A DNA stretch of 9,297 bases from Mailhella sp. (lineage in GTDB: Bacteria; Desulfobacterota; Desulfovibrionia; Desulfovibrionales; Desulfovibrionaceae), in assembly GCA_017940105.1 (NCBI GenBank), contig JAGAZG010000062.1:1-9297 (forward strand), written 5' to 3'. This document shows, piece after piece, positions 1 through 6,399 of the stretch. The translations under genes were made by a program, and so were the position numbers. How positions within the stretch are numbered: position 1 is the first letter of the stretch; every line of letters begins with the position of its first letter. The notes below the pieces were generated by a model. It had not been told where the DNA came from, did no database searches, and saw nothing but the letters and a program-made list of their open reading frames with translations.

Positions 1-2253
1 CATGCGGTCGCCGACTTTTTCGACCAGCTTTCCGTAGATTTTGCCCTGCGACTGCTCCAGCAGATTGAGCTGCCGCTTCATTTCTTCATGGAAGCTGAAA
101 AGCAGGGCTTCGCGCTCGTCAGGGCTGAGCTCTTCCATAGGCTTGCGCTGCAGGGGCTGCGGGCGCACGGGATTGACAACCGCAACCTTCTTGGATTTCG
201 TGAGCTTGTTCAGCGAAATCTTGTTGATCTCGGCGTTGAAGCTCTCGTCGTGGGAGCGCAGGGCGGTGAGGATCTGCCATACGGCTGAAAAATCAGTCTC
301 GTCCAGAATGTCTTCGGGCTTGGTGCCGGGCTTCACCACCACGGGGATGATGATGTAGCCGAACTTCTTTTCGTCAGGCTGACCGCGCCGGAAGTTGCGC
401 ATGATGCGGCCAACGGATTGCACCACGTCCACCTGCGAACTGCGTGAATTGAAAAAGATCACGGCGTCCAGTGCGGGAACATCCACGCCTTCGGCCAGGC
501 AGCGCACGTTGCAGAGCACGCGGCATTCCTGCGGGTCATCGGCGTCAGCCTGAAGCCATGCCAGTTTCAGCGCCCGTTCCGCACTGTCCATACTGCCGTC
601 GATATGCTGTGCCATAACCTTTATCTGGCGAGGGGCGGAGTATGCTTCTTCCGCAGGCAGAGCCTTTGCCGTTTCCCTGGCATCTTCAAGCATCTTTGCC
701 GATACCAGAGGCAACTGGTTCGCTGTCTTCTTGGATGACTGCGGGTCGCCTTTCTTGTCGATGTTGGGGCAGAACGCCAGCGCACGCTTCATCAGGCGAG
801 GGTCGTCGTTCCAGGTGAGCCCGCCGTCACCGAGCACATTTTTGGAGAGTCCCTGTATGCAGCCGAGCATTTTGGAAGCGGAGTCAAAGTTCAGTTCCTT
901 GCTGTCAGGATCGGCAGCTTCGGCCTTGACGGAGTCAGGCAGATCGCGTTCGCCGTCCACGGTGAGCACGAGAACCTTGTAGTCCGTGAGCATGCCATGC
1001 TCGACTGCGTAGGAGAAGCCCACGCGGTGAAATTCTTCGCCGTACAGGGCCGGATCGTCCATGGAACAGAGGATGCCATCGTTATCGGCCGCCTGCTTTT
1101 TGGCGTTTTCCTTGTAAACGCGCGGCGTTGCGGTCATGTAGAGGCGCTTGCGACCCTTGATGTATTCGGCGTCGTGTATTTTCGTGAAGATGGCTTCGTC
1201 CTGTCCGGCAAAGTTCAGCCCCGTTGTTCGGTGCGCTTCATCGCAGATGATCCAGTCGAACACGGCGGCGTCACCTATGCGGCCTTCTATGATGCGCTGC
1301 GCGTCATGCACGGCCTCGATGGACTGATAGGTGGAAAAGACGACCAGCAGACCATCCTTCTTTTGGTATTTGACAAAGCGCTCGGCAATGACGCCGCTGT
1401 CTGTAGAGGCTGGAAGGGCGAGATCAGTAATGGAATCGCTGGAATCGGCATCTTTCTTGCGGCTCGCCTTGGCGTCGGAACAGATGCAGATGGCATTCAT
1501 TGGAACGGCCTTGTCGGCCATCCATGCGTTCAGGCTCTGATTGAGCAGCGATATGGACGGCACAAGAAAGAGCACGCAGCCCTTGCCGCCGGTTTCCTGC
1601 TCCACGATGCGCAGCGAGGTAAAAGTTTTGCCTGTGCCGCAGGCCATGATGAGCTTGCCCCTGTCGTGATCCGCATAATATTCGTGCGCTTTCCGCATGG
1701 CCTCGACCTGGTGGGGCAGAGGAGTTTTGGCCGCGCTGGCTTGCAGGGTATCCGTCTGGAACAGTTGTTCCCAGTCGACAGGGGAAGTCTGCAAGACTTC
1801 AAGGCCGATGCGGATGAAGGGCGTCTGGCGGTTGGTTATGTCTTCAAGGGCGTTGGTTCCCCATTTTTCTGTGGTGGAGATCCATACATGTGTTGAGAAC
1901 GCAGTGTTTTTCTCGCCCGTGACGGGATCGGTGAACAGGCGTCCGGCATTGGTAATGAAGGAGTCAACGGCTTCTTTCTGGATTGTGGTATCTTCAGCAT
2001 AGAATTTGCACTGTATGGCCCAGTATTCGCCAAGATTGTCGCGGGCAACAAGGTCAATGCCGAGGTCTTTGACTCCGAGATCGCCTTTGGAAGGAAACTC
2101 TTCCCAAAGCCAGACGTTGGTCAGCGAAGCCTTGTGCGCAGGGTCGTTTTGCAGCCATGCCTTTATCAGGCGCTCAAAGCGCATGCCTTTTTCGTGTTCT
2201 GTCAGGGAATCGGAACGGATATAATTGAGAACGTCAAGAAAAGTCATGGACAT
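1..2253 (-). CDS. Type ISP-like restriction enzyme, N-terminal nuclease and helicase part (partial)
   Basis: The frame is open for 751 codons from ATG at 2253 to the window edge, so the 3' end is missing. Seen: an Mrr-like PD-(D/E)XK nuclease near the N-terminus (E28 in RFERL, D67 in GIDLVA, Q81-C-K83), then an SF2 helicase with Walker A ACGTGKT (204-210), DEAH (338-341), TATP (374-377) and motif VI QSVGRIMR (612-619). Known: nuclease plus helicase in this order, with an N-terminal EFPxKGDLG...GID block, is typical of single-chain type ISP enzymes such as LlaGI and LlaBIII. These translocate along DNA and cut unmethylated foreign DNA, and carry a methyltransferase and target-recognition domain further on. 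Inferred: those C-terminal domains lie outside this window. A GGAG lies 6 nt before the chosen ATG; an in-frame ATG at 2247 is an alternative. A helicase-only DEAD/DEAH restriction subunit is the main other possibility. Confidence 0.82.
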   Translation of the reverse strand, partial: MSMTFLDVLNYIRSDSLTEHEKGMRFERLIKAWLQNDPAHKASLTNVWLWEEFPSKGDLGVKDLGIDLVARDNLGEYWAIQCKFYAEDTTIQKEAVDSFITNAGRLFTDPVTGEKNTAFSTHVWISTTEKWGTNALEDITNRQTPFIRIGLEVLQTSPVDWEQLFQTDTLQASAAKTPLPHQVEAMRKAHEYYADHDRGKLIMACGTGKTFTSLRIVEQETGGKGCVLFLVPSISLLNQSLNAWMADKAVPMNAICICSDAKASRKKDADSSDSITDLALPASTDSGVIAERFVKYQKKDGLLVVFSTYQSIEAVHDAQRIIEGRIGDAAVFDWIICDEAHRTTGLNFAGQDEAIFTKIHDAEYIKGRKRLYMTATPRVYKENAKKQAADNDGILCSMDDPALYGEEFHRVGFSYAVEHGMLTDYKVLVLTVDGERDLPDSVKAEAADPDSKELNFDSASKMLGCIQGLSKNVLGDGGLTWNDDPRLMKRALAFCPNIDKKGDPQSSKKTANQLPLVSAKMLEDARETAKALPAEEAYSAPRQIKVMAQHIDGSMDSAERALKLAWLQADADDPQECRVLCNVRCLAEGVDVPALDAVIFFNSRSSQVDVVQSVGRIMRNFRRGQPDEKKFGYIIIPVVVKPGTKPEDILDETDFSAVWQILTALRSHDESFNAEINKISLNKLTKSKKVAVVNPVRPQPLQRKPMEELSPDEREALLFSFHEEMKRQLNLLEQSQGKIYGKLVEKVGDRM

Positions 2254-2272
2254 GGCTGGCTCCGGCATTTGC

Positions 2273-2302
2273 GGTATAAAAGCATGCCGATTTTATGCGC
2301 AA
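2273..2302 (-). promoter_or_regulatory. Weak promoter candidate for the restriction enzyme gene
   Basis: On the minus strand TTGCGC (2302-2297) is followed after 17-18 nt by TTATAC/TATACC. Both hexamers are only partial matches to the sigma-70 consensus, but the position, ending about 20 nt before the ATG at 2253 and after the terminator-like hairpin at 2339-2383, suits an independent promoter. Confidence 0.3.
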
Positions 2303-2338
2303 CATGCGGGGCTGGCAAGACGGTACGGTGATGCGAAG

Positions 2339-2383
2339 CGAAAAAATAAAGGGCACGGATGGAACCGAAACCAACCATGCCCT
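2339..2383 (-). terminator. Rho-independent terminator after umuC
   Basis: Inverted repeat AGGGCA (2350-2355) / TGCCCT (2378-2383), extendable by two further pairs past one mismatch, is followed on the minus strand by a T-rich run (TTTATTTTTT, 2350-2341). It lies about 130 nt beyond the umuC stop and before the restriction gene promoter, so it probably ends the umuD-umuC transcript. Confidence 0.55.
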
Positions 2384-2385
2384 AG

Positions 2386-2417
2386 GCGCTGCTTCAAAGG
2401 AGGAAAAACGGCAGCGC
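2386..2417. repeat. Inverted repeat GCGCTGC / GCAGCGC
   Basis: Perfect 7-bp arms at 2386-2392 and 2411-2417 enclose an 18-nt loop that holds AAAGGAGG on the plus strand. No start codon follows at a suitable distance, and neither strand has a T-run right after the stem, so it is described as a hairpin of unknown role in the umuC 3' untranslated region. Confidence 0.4.
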
Positions 2418-2478
2418 ACATCAGAACGATAAGCCATCACTTCTGACGAAGTCATAATAAGCTTGAAAAGCCATGAAG

Positions 2479-2508
2479 GTCAATGGATTTCAAGGAATAT
2501 GCATTGAC
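2479..2508. repeat. Inverted repeat GTCAATG / CATTGAC just after umuC
   Basis: Perfect 7-bp arms at 2479-2485 and 2502-2508, directly beyond the umuC stop codon. No T-run follows, so it may be an mRNA 3'-end structure rather than a terminator. Confidence 0.35.
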
Positions 2509-2511
2509 TGA

Positions 2512-3804
2512 TCAGCACTTCGCCACCGCCAGCTCGTCCCAGCAGGTCGTATAAGAAGGCGACTTGTGATCCTGCTTCAGCGCCCATACTCCCTTGCCAA
2601 GCCCTTCAGCGCCGAATTTTACCGTGCCTCGCCCGTAGCGCAGGTTGGCGGCGTCCAGAGAAAGCATGAGGGCGTTGCGCCGGGCAACGTGCGCCTCATC
2701 CGCCATGGTGAGCAGGCTGCCCTGCACCTTGCCCCGCTCGAACAGGTCGAAGAGAATCACGCCGGCCTTGCCGTAGGGCACGCCTGATTGGAACATGACC
2801 TCGACGCTTGCGGTCGCCGCCCTTATGAATTCTGCGGTATCGCTGGTTGGGCTGCGGAAGACTATCTGCCGCGAGTCGCTGACGAACGGCTCGTGAAAAT
2901 ACGACGTATGCATGAACACAAGCATGGCGGAGGATACCAGCTTTTCCCTGCGCATGCGTTCGGCGGCGCGGGCGCTGAACGAAGCGACGGCCTGCTTGAG
3001 CAGGGTCACGTCTGAGATCTTTTCTCCGAATGAACGGGAGCAGACCAGTGTCTTTCTGGTGGCAGGGCGTATCTGGTCATCATCGATGCAGGATATGCCG
3101 CGAAGCTCCTGCTGCGTTCGCCAGCCTGTGACGGTGAGGCGCTTCTGCACCCATTGGGGATCGGCGTGCTTCAGGTCGTATACCGTGGTGATGGCGAAGC
3201 GGTTGAGCATCGCGAGCTTCTGCCTGCCGATGCCCCAGACTTCCTCCACGGGTATGCGCATGAATATGGAGTCCAGCTCTTCTTCCGGGCGCAGCAGCGA
3301 GAACACGCCGGAAGGCAGCTTCTTTGCGCCGTGATTCGCCAGCTTGGCCAGCGTCCTGGTAGTGGCGACGCCGACGGATACGGGTACGCCCACCCACTGC
3401 AGCACGCGGGATCGTATCTCCCTGGCAATGGCGAGGGCGTTCGGCGCTTGATTTGGCGACAGCTTCACGAAGCACTCGTCTATGGAATACTGCTCTATGT
3501 CTGTGCCTGTGACGGACGCCACCACGCGCATCACGCGGCTGGAAATGTCGCCGTACAGGGGAAAGTTGGACGAGAACACGTTGATGCGGTGCCGCCTGAT
3601 TTCCCTCTTGAGCTTGAAGACGGCTTCGCCCATCTTTATGCCGAGCTTCTTCACTTCCTGGCTTCTGGCGATGACGCAGCCGTCATTGTTAGAGAGCACC
3701 ATGACCGGCTTGTTCGCCAGGTCCGGACGGAAAAGGCGCTCACAGCTTGCGTAGAAGTTGTTGCAGTCGATGAGCAGGAAGAGGGTGCGTGGAAGAGTGG
3801 GCAT
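2512..3804 (-). CDS. umuC: DNA polymerase V catalytic subunit UmuC (Y-family)
   Basis: Translesion DNA polymerase that, with two processed UmuD' subunits, copies past DNA lesions at the cost of mutations. The 430-residue length is close to the family norm (about 422). Seen: the metal-binding N-terminal motif DCNNFYASCE (D13 first), the catalytic SIDE motif (D109, E110), SVGVATTRTLAKLANHGAKK in the palm/fingers (143-162), a helix-hairpin-helix (VWGIGRQKL, 189-197), the little-finger region, a possible beta-clamp peptide QGSLL (361-365), and a C-terminal DUF4113-like tail (RYGRGTV...SPSYTTCWDEL). All key acidic residues are present, so it should be active. It is last in the five-gene operon, starting 16 nt after the membrane-protein gene stop. 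No clear Shine-Dalgarno precedes the ATG, so translation may be coupled to the upstream gene. UmuD is four genes away instead of adjacent, which is unusual. Confidence 0.95.
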   Translation of the reverse strand: MPTLPRTLFLLIDCNNFYASCERLFRPDLANKPVMVLSNNDGCVIARSQEVKKLGIKMGEAVFKLKREIRRHRINVFSSNFPLYGDISSRVMRVVASVTGTDIEQYSIDECFVKLSPNQAPNALAIAREIRSRVLQWVGVPVSVGVATTRTLAKLANHGAKKLPSGVFSLLRPEEELDSIFMRIPVEEVWGIGRQKLAMLNRFAITTVYDLKHADPQWVQKRLTVTGWRTQQELRGISCIDDDQIRPATRKTLVCSRSFGEKISDVTLLKQAVASFSARAAERMRREKLVSSAMLVFMHTSYFHEPFVSDSRQIVFRSPTSDTAEFIRAATASVEVMFQSGVPYGKAGVILFDLFERGKVQGSLLTMADEAHVARRNALMLSLDAANLRYGRGTVKFGAEGLGKGVWALKQDHKSPSYTTCWDELAVAKC

Positions 3805-3820
3805 ATACAGAAATCAACGT

Positions 3821-4327
3821 TTATTTGTTTGCTTTTTGTCGTTTCCACGGCTTGAAAACACTTATTACGACCATGGCAATAACGGCAATAACCTGAGCAA
3901 CGCCGCCGCCCAAATGCTGCTTCAGTATTGCTAAGTATTCTTGAGAAGCCGCAGCATTTGCTCCAAGCTCTGTTGACAGCCGCAGCAGAGAGCTTTCAAG
4001 GGTTCCGAGCCATGTCCCAAAGGCAACGCAGGCTATTAGGGCTATCCATTTTACAATTATCCATCTGTGTCTGAAAAAGCCCCATTCTGTAAACAGGCTG
4101 TATATAAGTCCGGTTATGAAGCAAAGTAAGACGCCTATGTTGACCAAGACCCATTGGTCAGCCAAATGTGCGGCGTAATCCACGCCGAAAAAGGCTTTTG
4201 CAGGAATCCAGCCCATATATTTTCCCAGGGAAAGCAAAACAAGAGACATGGCCGTTCCAAGCCAGCAGCAGGCTGCAAAAATGTGCAGAGACTTGACGAG
4301 CTTTTGAGATTTACCAGTCAGTTTCAT
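3821..4327 (-). CDS. Small four-helix integral membrane protein (DUF2269-like, tentative)
   Basis: 168 residues with four hydrophobic segments at about 14-34, 59-79, 89-109 and 140-158, and short basic ends (MKLTGKSQK at the start, KPWKRQKANK at the end). The first helix begins KSLHIFAACCWLG, a pattern seen in uncharacterised DUF2269-type membrane proteins; this assignment rests on resemblance only. No catalytic motif is visible. The start is supported by GGAG 7 nt before the ATG. It sits 32 nt after the SRAP gene and 16 nt before umuC, so it is almost certainly co-transcribed with DNA-damage genes. A membrane role in that operon (for example SOS-linked division control) would be speculation; it may also simply be a passenger. 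Confidence 0.75.
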   Translation of the reverse strand: MKLTGKSQKLVKSLHIFAACCWLGTAMSLVLLSLGKYMGWIPAKAFFGVDYAAHLADQWVLVNIGVLLCFITGLIYSLFTEWGFFRHRWIIVKWIALIACVAFGTWLGTLESSLLRLSTELGANAAASQEYLAILKQHLGGGVAQVIAVIAMVVISVFKPWKRQKANK

Positions 4328-4359
4328 GATGTCACTCCGGGTAAGAGAAGAGAATATAC

Positions 4360-4845
4360 CTATAACAGGCTTCCCTGTCTGATCCCAGCTTGCCTTATCA
4401 GCTCCGGCGGCGTCAATCCCAGAAGATTTTTGTAATCATCGCCGTCACGAAGCCAGCCCTGAGCATCTTCCAGAATCAGCGGCATGCGGTCATGCACGGG
4501 GATCATGCTTCTGTTGGCGGCAGTCGTAAGAATGACGAAGCTGTTCTGATCACGGAGCCCGGCAAAGAACATCTGCTGTCTGTCAGGCAGGGTGAAGGTA
4601 TATTTCACCTTGCTTTTGTCCCATTCATGGAAGCAGTCGGCAGGAATGACCACGCGCCCGTACCGCAAGAGATTTCGGAACATCGGCTTTTTCATGACTG
4701 TTTCAGAGCGGGCGTTGATGACCAGCCTGCCGTCAGGGAGCCTGAAGCCGAATTGCAGCTGGAGAGGTGAGCTGACTGCCGTCAACACCGTCGCATTATC
4801 CGAAGGGCGGATGTTTCTGCCTTGAAAGTTGAATGAGCAGCACAT
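4360..4845 (-). CDS. SRAP-family abasic-site protein (YedK/HMCES-like), compact form
   Basis: 161 residues. SRAP proteins bind abasic sites in single-stranded DNA and make a protective covalent link through Cys2 after the initiator Met is removed. Seen: MCCSF start (Cys2), NIRPSDNATVL (11-21), NARSE (N44), VIPADCFHEW (E74) and VHDRMPLIL (H118), which correspond to the known active-site Cys, Asn, Glu and His. The protein is short for the family (YedK is 222 residues): only a few residues separate the N-terminus from the NIRPSD block where relatives usually have some 25 more. The usual WGF is FGF here. ATG at 4845 is preferred. An in-frame GTG at 4860 would also put Cys at position 2 (MCQLPMCC...), so the start is not settled, and neither has a good ribosome site. 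The gene is 32 nt after the unknown AT-rich gene and 32 nt before the membrane-protein gene, within the umuD-umuC run. Confidence 0.88.
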   Translation of the reverse strand: MCCSFNFQGRNIRPSDNATVLTAVSSPLQLQFGFRLPDGRLVINARSETVMKKPMFRNLLRYGRVVIPADCFHEWDKSKVKYTFTLPDRQQMFFAGLRDQNSFVILTTAANRSMIPVHDRMPLILEDAQGWLRDGDDYKNLLGLTPPELIRQAGIRQGSLL

Positions 4846-4862
4846 GGGTAACTGGCACACCT

Positions 4863-4878
4863 ACAAATTGGAATTTGT
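4863..4878. promoter_or_regulatory. 16-bp palindrome ACAAATT-GG-AATTTGT before the SRAP gene
   Basis: Perfect 7-bp arms about a 2-bp centre, lying between the stop of the upstream gene and the SRAP start. On the minus strand a TTGACA overlaps it but no matching -10 box follows at 16-18 nt. It could be an operator or an mRNA hairpin; no role is shown by the sequence. Confidence 0.35.
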
Positions 4879-5510
4879 CAATCAGTTGCTGATACGAGCA
4901 TTACTACATATCTGTTCAAGCTCTTGTCATAGACGCTCCAGCAGCATGCGCCATACCATTCATGTCCGTCATCAAAAAAATCTGACCAGTCTGTTGTCCA
5001 TTCATAGATGTCAAGCTCATCTGTACCGTTTGGAAACAGAACCTCGTTCACTTTTTTGAAGTCTTCAGGTTTGTTTTTTCTGCCGTGCACCGGTTCCATC
5101 AACGCATACCAGTAAGGAACCGTAGTTCCACAGTTCTCGTCATTTGGTTCCCATTCGGCATCATACCAGACGTTGCCATAATAATCAGTCTTTACAATAT
5201 TCGGGCAGTAGAAAAACACCTGCCGGTCCAGAGGAGAAGGCTGCGCCTTATCGATGTCATAAATCAAAGGGTGCAATTGATCTGCAAGGTCATCATTAAA
5301 CATTGTTCGGGCGCTTTCTTTATCCTCTATGCTTTGTTTCACCAGCCAGTCAAAGACAAAACGCAGAGCTTCCCTATGTGATTCCATCCCATCATGAGGC
5401 TTATCGCTATATAATATATGATAATCAACCTCACCGACAAGATGATATTTACTATCCTGATCATATTGCTTTATATATTCATAGAAAATGTCATTATCTA
5501 TTTTTTGCAT
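4878..5510 (-). CDS. Hypothetical acidic protein, AT-rich gene in the umuD-umuC operon
   Basis: 210 residues from ATG at 5510 (the frame is open further upstream, but MQKIDNDIFYEYIKQYDQ looks like a natural start; an AGG lies about 9 nt before it). Soluble, acidic, rich in Trp, Tyr and Asp, with no signal peptide or membrane segment. The C-terminal third is distinctive: YEWTTDWSDFFDDGHEW, then CCWSVYDKSLNRYVVMLVSATD. I recall similar endings in unannotated bacterial proteins but know no function. The gene is plainly AT-richer (about 40 % GC by eye) than its neighbours, which suggests separate acquisition. It begins 40 nt after umuD and ends 32 nt before the SRAP start, so it is probably co-transcribed. 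An immunity or anti-defence role is possible but nothing in the sequence shows it. Confidence 0.8.
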   Translation of the reverse strand: MQKIDNDIFYEYIKQYDQDSKYHLVGEVDYHILYSDKPHDGMESHREALRFVFDWLVKQSIEDKESARTMFNDDLADQLHPLIYDIDKAQPSPLDRQVFFYCPNIVKTDYYGNVWYDAEWEPNDENCGTTVPYWYALMEPVHGRKNKPEDFKKVNEVLFPNGTDELDIYEWTTDWSDFFDDGHEWYGACCWSVYDKSLNRYVVMLVSATD

Positions 5511-5550
5511 AATACATACCTGTAAATCCTGGTTTGTCTGTCCGTTGCTT

Positions 5551-5997
5551 TCACACTTTATGCACCGCATACGTGACTACGCCCCAGATGTGCACGTATT
5601 CGCGGTTAGTGATGTCGATCTTCGGATAGTCAGGATTCTCAGGGGCGAGGTACGTCTTGCCGTTATGCCGGATCAGGCGCTTCACCGTCAATTCACCATC
5701 AATGGCCGCGATCACGATCCTGTTGTGTTCTGCAGGAATGGAACGGTCAACGACGAGCAGATCGCCGTCAAAGATGCCCGCGCCGGTCATGGAGTCACCG
5801 GAAGCGTGCAGAAAGAACGTGGCCGCTTCATTGCGCACGAGATGGGTGTGCAGGTTCAGCTTGTCTTCGACATAATCATCTGCCGGAGAGGGAAAGCCGG
5901 CTTTCACCGGCGAAAGGTAAAGGGGTAGGGCAGCTGCATTGCCGTCCACGGGTGCGGCTGAGCCGATGAAGATGGCTTTGGTTTCTTTTGTGTTCAT
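5551..5997 (-). CDS. umuD: UmuD-like LexA/S24 self-cleaving protein, pol V accessory subunit
   Basis: UmuD cleaves itself when stimulated by RecA filaments, and UmuD' then joins UmuC to form polymerase V. Counting from the ATG at 5997 (148 residues): cleavage site Ala33-Gly34 in KAGFPSPADDYVE, nucleophile Ser69 in SGDSM and general base Lys106 in TVKRL. All are in the order and spacing of E. coli UmuD (C24-G25, S60, K97). No DNA-binding HTH precedes the cleavage site, so this is UmuD and not LexA. The start is uncertain: in-frame ATG at 6006 and TTG at 6033 are alternatives, and none has a clear Shine-Dalgarno. It is the first gene of the five-gene run ending in umuC. A minus-strand TATAAT lies at 6122-6117, within the CTCCCGT repeat region. 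No E. coli-type LexA box was found, so SOS control is inferred from function only. Confidence 0.93.
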   Translation of the reverse strand: MNTKETKAIFIGSAAPVDGNAAALPLYLSPVKAGFPSPADDYVEDKLNLHTHLVRNEAATFFLHASGDSMTGAGIFDGDLLVVDRSIPAEHNRIVIAAIDGELTVKRLIRHNGKTYLAPENPDYPKIDITNREYVHIWGVVTYAVHKV

Positions 5998-6065
5998 GGT
6001 TGGCATGATAGGCGCTGTATGCGCAGTCGGCAAGTGAAAGATGGCGTAAGGCGCAAAGTCAGCTC

Positions 6066-6144
6066 ACTCCCGCGCTCCCGTTGCCGTTTTCTGCATTTCT
6101 TGTTTTATTTCACATAATTATATTGCTTACGGGAGGACGGGAGT
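6066..6144. repeat. 16-nt inverted repeat with tandem CTCCCG cores (arms A and B)
   Basis: Arm A is ACTCCCGCGCTCCCGT (6066-6081); arm B is ACGGGAGGACGGGAGT (6129-6144). Arm B is the reverse complement of arm A at 14 of 16 positions. Each arm holds two copies of the hexamer core with a period of 8 bases. The 47-nt spacer is AT-rich and contains the minus-strand TATAAT. Arm B is followed by CATTTTTTT on the plus strand, so the pair could also act as a long-loop plus-strand terminator. Confidence 0.75.
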
Positions 6145-6147
6145 CAT
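6117..6147 (-). promoter_or_regulatory. umuD: Candidate promoter for the umuD operon
   Basis: A perfect TATAAT lies on the minus strand at 6122-6117. The best -35 candidate is ATGACT (6147-6142), 4 of 6 matches with a long 19-nt gap. Transcription would start near 6110 and give a leader of about 100 nt that contains arm A of the CTCCCG repeat; arm B overlaps the -35 side. The arrangement would suit operator control, but the -35 is weak. Confidence 0.4.
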
Positions 6148-6235
6148 TTTTTTATAAAGTGTACATAGAGAGAAAAAAGAGAGTAAGCACATAGCATTAC
6201 TCTATGAAAACACTTTGCAGCAAAGATCCTCCCGT
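6129..6235. repeat. Nested hairpin, possible structured RNA or miniature element
   Basis: Three pairs of complementary blocks nest symmetrically. The outer pair is ACGGGAGGA (6129-6137) with TCCTCCCGT (6227-6235). The middle pair is AAAGTG (6156-6161) with CACTTT (6211-6216). The inner pair is CATAGAG (6164-6170) with CTCTATG (6200-6206). Only short bulges (TA against AAAA) separate the middle and inner stems. About 107 nt in all, with no coding potential. It could be a small RNA, a leader structure or a short inverted-repeat element. Confidence 0.5.
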
Positions 6236-6321
6236 GACGCCCGTCGGCGTTCCTGCTTCTAAAAAGCACGCAAAATCAGCACGATTCGCAACGTAAAAGA
6301 GTGCAGTAGGCACGGGAGGAT
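6226..6321. repeat. 11-bp perfect inverted repeat ATCCTCCCGTG / CACGGGAGGAT (arms C and D)
   Basis: Arm C (6226-6236) and arm D (6311-6321) are exact reverse complements, 74 nt apart. They share the heptamer ACGGGAG/CTCCCGT with arms A and B, so six copies of the CTCCCG core lie within about 255 bases in alternating orientation. Confidence 0.75.
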
Positions 6322-6399
6322 GTGAGAGCCGTGCTCAAAGCAGATGCTATGGGGGCTACAGCCAAGGTACAGGCGCAGAAGATTTTCTAAGTTTTTGGT

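Noticed and set aside
997..1896. 300-codon plus-strand open frame
   Set aside because: It lies wholly inside the helicase gene on the other strand, whose frame carries unmistakable helicase motifs; the plus-strand translation shows no domain pattern.
2234..2455. 73-codon minus-strand open frame before the restriction gene
   Set aside because: It overlaps the restriction gene start in another frame, crosses a terminator hairpin, and has no domain signal.
3154..3855. 233-codon plus-strand open frame
   Set aside because: Antisense shadow of umuC, running past its start into the membrane-protein gene; no recognisable motif.
4846..4860. GTG start for the SRAP gene
   Set aside because: It adds five residues with no ribosome site; the ATG start gives the family-like MCCSF beginning. 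Kept as an alternative in the annotation.
5551..5997. LexA repressor instead of UmuD
   Set aside because: There is no winged-helix DNA-binding domain before the cleavage site, and FPSPADDYVE after the cleavage glycine is the UmuD signature.
6066..6321. CRISPR array or plasmid iterons
   Set aside because: The repeats are short, in alternating orientation and unevenly spaced, with no cas or replication genes nearby.
6310..6387. Short plus-strand frame reading REDVRAVLKADAMGATAKVQ and on to a stop
   Set aside because: It looks somewhat protein-like and might be the tail of a lost gene, but there is no start with proper spacing and a stop lies just upstream, so it cannot be supported.
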